This document shows, one piece after another, positions 5,074 to 7,046 of a stretch of DNA of 7,046 bases. Position 1 is the first letter of the stretch. Each line of letters opens with the position of its first letter. Origin of the DNA: Syntrophomonadaceae bacterium (GTDB lineage Bacteria > Bacillota > Dethiobacteria > DTU022); assembly GCA_007130585.1 (NCBI GenBank), contig SLSE01000016.1, positions 1 to 7,046 on the forward strand. The letters are read 5' to 3'. The notes under the pieces are model-generated. The model searched no databases. It was not told where the DNA came from and saw only the letters and a program-made list of their open reading frames with translations. The position numbers and the translations under genes are program-made.

Positions 5074-6450
5074 TTACCTTCTGGCCAGCCTGATCAACAG
5101 CCGGGCCAGCGGCTTGTTTGCCATTTCGGCAAACCAGTCGTCGGTAGCCCGCTGAACGGCCATGCCCAGGGTGGGGTAGACATGCACGGTCAGCCCGATT
5201 TCATGCAGGCGCATCCCTTTCCGGCGGGCCAGGATAAATTCGTTAATAAGTTCCCCGGCTCTCGGTCCCAGGATGTGGACCCCGAGCAGCCTGCCGTAAG
5301 GAGAGGCAATGATTTTAACCCGACCCCGGTCGGCCCGGTCCGTTATGGCGCGGTCATCGCCGGCAAAAGGCTGGCTGTAGACCCGGTAGTTGTAATTCTT
5401 CTCCCGGCATTCCTCTTCAGTCATCCCCAGGTGGGCCAGTTCCGGATCCGTAAAAGTAGCCCAGGGGCTGCCCTGGTAGTCGACCCTGCTGTTGAAGGGG
5501 AAAAGCGCGTTACGCACCGCAGCCTTGGCCTCTATTTCGGCAAGGTGTGAAAACTGCAGCCCCCCGGTACAGTCTCCGGCCGCCCAGATGTTGCCCGCTG
5601 TAGTCTGCATGTACTGATTGACCTTAATCTTATCTTCGCTGTATTCCACTCCGGCTGCTTCCAGGTTCAGTCCTTCCGTATTGGACCGCCGCCCTGCGGC
5701 AATAAGCAGGTGGCGGGCGCTTTGCTGTTCTTCACCGGAATAGGCAACCCAGCCCCGGTCGGTTTTTTGCACCTTTTTTACCCGTGCATTAAGCCTGATA
5801 TCCATTCCGTCATCAATGAACATTCCGGTCAGCTCACGGGCCAGCTCCCCGTCATCGCGGGGCAGCAGCCTGTCCCGGGCCTGGAAAAGGGTTACTTTAG
5901 TTCCCAGCAGGTAAAATGCCCGGGCCAGTTCGGTCCCGATCGGCCCCCCGCCGATTACCAGCAGTGATTCGGGAACCGAGGGAAGATCCCAAACATTCCG
6001 GTTGGTCAGGAAATCATTCTCCAGGCCTTCAAGATCGGGAATACGGGCTGATGAGCCGGTGCAGATAATAAATTTAGCGGACTTGATACGGGTTCCATCA
6101 TCCATCTCCAGGGTATGCCTGTCCCTGAAAGAAGGTCTGCCGTGGATTACTTTCACTCCGTATTTTTCAAGCAAATCCTTAGCCTTGGAGGCCCGGCTCG
6201 TTTTCCGGGTTATCTCCCTGACCCGCTCCATTACCCCCGTCTGCGGGTGGCCTCCGCGACAGCCGGCCAGCGAAGCTTCATGAAGCAGCGCTTTTGAAGG
6301 GACGCAGCCTGTCCAGGAACATTCCCCTCCCAGGCGGTCTTCCAATTCCACCATGGCCGCCCGCGAGCCAAAGGCCCCGGCAGCCACCCCGGCAACCAGC
6401 CCGGCGGCTCCGCCTCCGATAATCGCCAGGTCGTAGTTTTGGGTTCTCAT
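5074..6450 (-). CDS. FAD/NAD(P)-dependent disulfide-reductase-like oxidoreductase (mercuric reductase-like, not MerA)
   Basis: A 458-residue class I flavoprotein disulfide reductase. GGGAAG at 12-17 is the FAD Rossmann motif, GGECSWTGCVPSK at 41-53 carries the redox pair Cys44 and Cys49, GGGPIG at 167-172 binds NAD(P)H, and AAGDCT at 290-295 is the second FAD motif. A dimerisation domain fills about 328-450. At the C-terminal active site, where most members have HPTxxE, it has YPTLGM (425-430), so the usual His-Glu acid-base pair is absent. Tyr at the His position occurs in mercuric reductase-like paralogues. It has no N-terminal heavy-metal domain and no C-terminal cysteine pair, so it is not a mercuric reductase, and it lacks lipoamide or glutathione reductase signatures. 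The start ATG 6450 has GAAAGGA eight bases upstream; the ATG at 6459 abuts that site. It heads an operon with the glycosyltransferase and is divergent from arsS. Substrate unknown. Confidence 0.9.
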   Translation of the reverse strand: MRTQNYDLAIIGGGAAGLVAGVAAGAFGSRAAMVELEDRLGGECSWTGCVPSKALLHEASLAGCRGGHPQTGVMERVREITRKTSRASKAKDLLEKYGVKVIHGRPSFRDRHTLEMDDGTRIKSAKFIICTGSSARIPDLEGLENDFLTNRNVWDLPSVPESLLVIGGGPIGTELARAFYLLGTKVTLFQARDRLLPRDDGELARELTGMFIDDGMDIRLNARVKKVQKTDRGWVAYSGEEQQSARHLLIAAGRRSNTEGLNLEAAGVEYSEDKIKVNQYMQTTAGNIWAAGDCTGGLQFSHLAEIEAKAAVRNALFPFNSRVDYQGSPWATFTDPELAHLGMTEEECREKNYNYRVYSQPFAGDDRAITDRADRGRVKIIASPYGRLLGVHILGPRAGELINEFILARRKGMRLHEIGLTVHVYPTLGMAVQRATDDWFAEMANKPLARLLIRLARR

Positions 6451-6458
6451 TTCTGTCA

Positions 6459-6465
6459 TCCTTTC
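6459..6465 (-). promoter_or_regulatory. Ribosome binding site that fixes the oxidoreductase start
   Basis: The minus strand reads GAAAGGA (6465-6459), eight bases before ATG 6450. The alternative ATG at 6459 directly abuts this sequence, leaving no spacing. Confidence 0.7.
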
Positions 6466-6480
6466 TTACTGCGCTATGTT

Positions 6481-6509
6481 ATTATATAATTAATAAATCT
6501 AATAATCAA
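6481..6509 (-). promoter_or_regulatory. Promoter of the oxidoreductase-glycosyltransferase operon
   Basis: The minus strand reads TTGATT (6509-6504), 17 bases, then TATAAT (6486-6481), a good sigma-A promoter about 30 bases before the start codon. The -10 sits in the 10-bp palindrome ATTATATAAT (6481-6490), which also gives TATAAT on the plus strand (6485-6490) facing arsS. A matching -35 for the plus direction is not convincing. The divergent transcripts probably share and compete for this site. Confidence 0.6.
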
Positions 6510-6541
6510 AATAATAACAATTAATGCAACGGAGGGAAAAT

Positions 6542-7046
6542 ATGAAATCCAGCGGCAGTAATTCTTTCCGGTCCCTGGCCGGCCCCCTGAAAAGTTATTC
6601 CGTAACCAGCATCCAGGCCAACCTGGGACGGCTGTGCAACTTAAGCTGCAATCACTGTCACCTGGCCGCCTCTCCCGGGGTCGAAGAAATTATGGGCATG
6701 GAAGTTATGGAAGAGATTTCCGGGGCGGTAGACCGGGGCGGAATTACCGAAATTGATATTACCGGCGGCGCGCCTGAACTGAACCCCCGGCTCAGGGATT
6801 TTGTCAGGCTTCTAAAACGACCCGGCCTGAAGATTACGCTGCGGACTAACCTGGTGGCCCTCCTGGAACCCGGGCAAAAGGGGCTGGTCCGCTTCCTGTA
6901 TGATAAAAACGTTAACCTGGTTGCATCCCTGCCCTGCTACATGGAAAATAATGTCCGCACCCAGCGCGGGGATGGCGTCTACAAAAAAAGCATTACCGTC
7001 CTCAAAATGCTTAACTCCCTGGGCTACGGAACAGGGGAAGGGCCGG
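6542..7046 (+). CDS. arsS: ArsS-type radical SAM/Cys-rich domain protein (3'-truncated by window edge)
   Basis: The frame from ATG 6542, preceded by GGAGGG (6531-6536) with five bases between, stays open to the window end and gives the first 168 residues. The cluster motif CNLSCNHC holds Cys32, Cys36 and Cys39, preceded by the family's Q-x-N-x-G (25-29). IDITGGAPELNP (71-82), RTNL (101-104), SLPCY (129-133), QRGDGVYKKS (141-150) and LNSLGYG (157-163) are all hallmarks of the TIGR04167 family, called arsenosugar biosynthesis radical SAM protein ArsS and earlier rSAM_SeCys. In cyanobacteria the family has been linked to 5'-deoxyadenosyl transfer to methylated arsenic on the way to arsenosugars. 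The C-terminal Cys-rich domain, which in some members ends with selenocysteine, lies outside the window, so intactness cannot be judged. The divergent oxidoreductase and glycosyltransferase support a shared pathway. Confidence 0.9.
   Translation, partial: MKSSGSNSFRSLAGPLKSYSVTSIQANLGRLCNLSCNHCHLAASPGVEEIMGMEVMEEISGAVDRGGITEIDITGGAPELNPRLRDFVRLLKRPGLKITLRTNLVALLEPGQKGLVRFLYDKNVNLVASLPCYMENNVRTQRGDGVYKKSITVLKMLNSLGYGTGEGP

Noticed and set aside
4747..5550. Open reading frame of 267 codons on the plus strand
   Set aside because: It is antisense across the glycosyltransferase and oxidoreductase genes, spans their junction, and has low-complexity composition with no recognisable motif.
5074..6450. 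Mercuric reductase (merA)
   Set aside because: It has no N-terminal heavy-metal-binding domain and no C-terminal cysteine pair, and no merR, merT or merP lies nearby. The CxxxxC motif alone is shared by the whole flavoprotein family.
1..7046. CRISPR array, tRNA, rRNA, riboswitch or defence system
   Set aside because: No regularly spaced repeats, no tRNA-like cloverleaf and no conserved riboswitch core were seen. The short intergenic regions are filled by promoters, hairpins and ribosome binding sites.

Overview
The window looks like chromosomal DNA from an anaerobic, moderately GC-rich Firmicute (Clostridia or Peptococcaceae type). The reasons are the strong GGAGG-type ribosome binding sites, the use of TTG and GTG starts, a clear sigma-A promoter, intrinsic hairpin terminators, a bacterial PolX with a PHP domain, and two radical SAM enzymes. 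This placement is an inference; no rRNA, tRNA or other taxonomic marker is present. I see no transposase, phage gene, tRNA or CRISPR array. No stretch longer than about 150 bases lacks a gene.

Layout from left to right: (1) the 3' three quarters of a DNA polymerase X gene (1-1308, +) and its terminator; (2) a DUF4126-type membrane protein gene (1467-2072, +) bracketed by two near-identical palindromic hairpins, the second of which lies between its stop and that of a convergent 56-residue membrane protein gene (2107-2277, -); (3) a divergent intergenic region with a 14-bp perfect palindrome, then a radical SAM enzyme of unknown substrate with a reduced SPASM-like C-terminus (2400-3647, +); (4) a large hairpin terminator shared with a convergent two-gene unit: a GlsB/YeaQ-type small membrane protein (4006-4257, -) and a 55-residue membrane protein (3801-3968, -), driven by a near-consensus promoter; (5) a two-gene unit (6450 down to 4395, -) of an FAD/NAD(P) disulfide-reductase-like oxidoreductase and a family 2 glycosyltransferase of the rSAM/selenodomain-associated type; (6) across an 82- to 91-base AT-rich divergent promoter region, the start of an ArsS-type radical SAM/Cys-rich protein (6542 to the window end, +).

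The most coherent functional unit is the right-hand end. ArsS-family radical SAM enzymes have been implicated in arsenosugar synthesis, and TIGR04283-type glycosyltransferases are known genomic companions of that family. With the flavoprotein, this suggests a small pathway that makes or modifies an arsenic- (or possibly selenium-) containing sugar-like metabolite. The flavoprotein keeps the redox cysteine pair but lacks the usual C-terminal His-Glu dyad and all mercuric reductase hallmarks. The middle of the window is a cluster of small membrane proteins of stress-associated or unknown type. The radical SAM protein between them is the least explained large gene.
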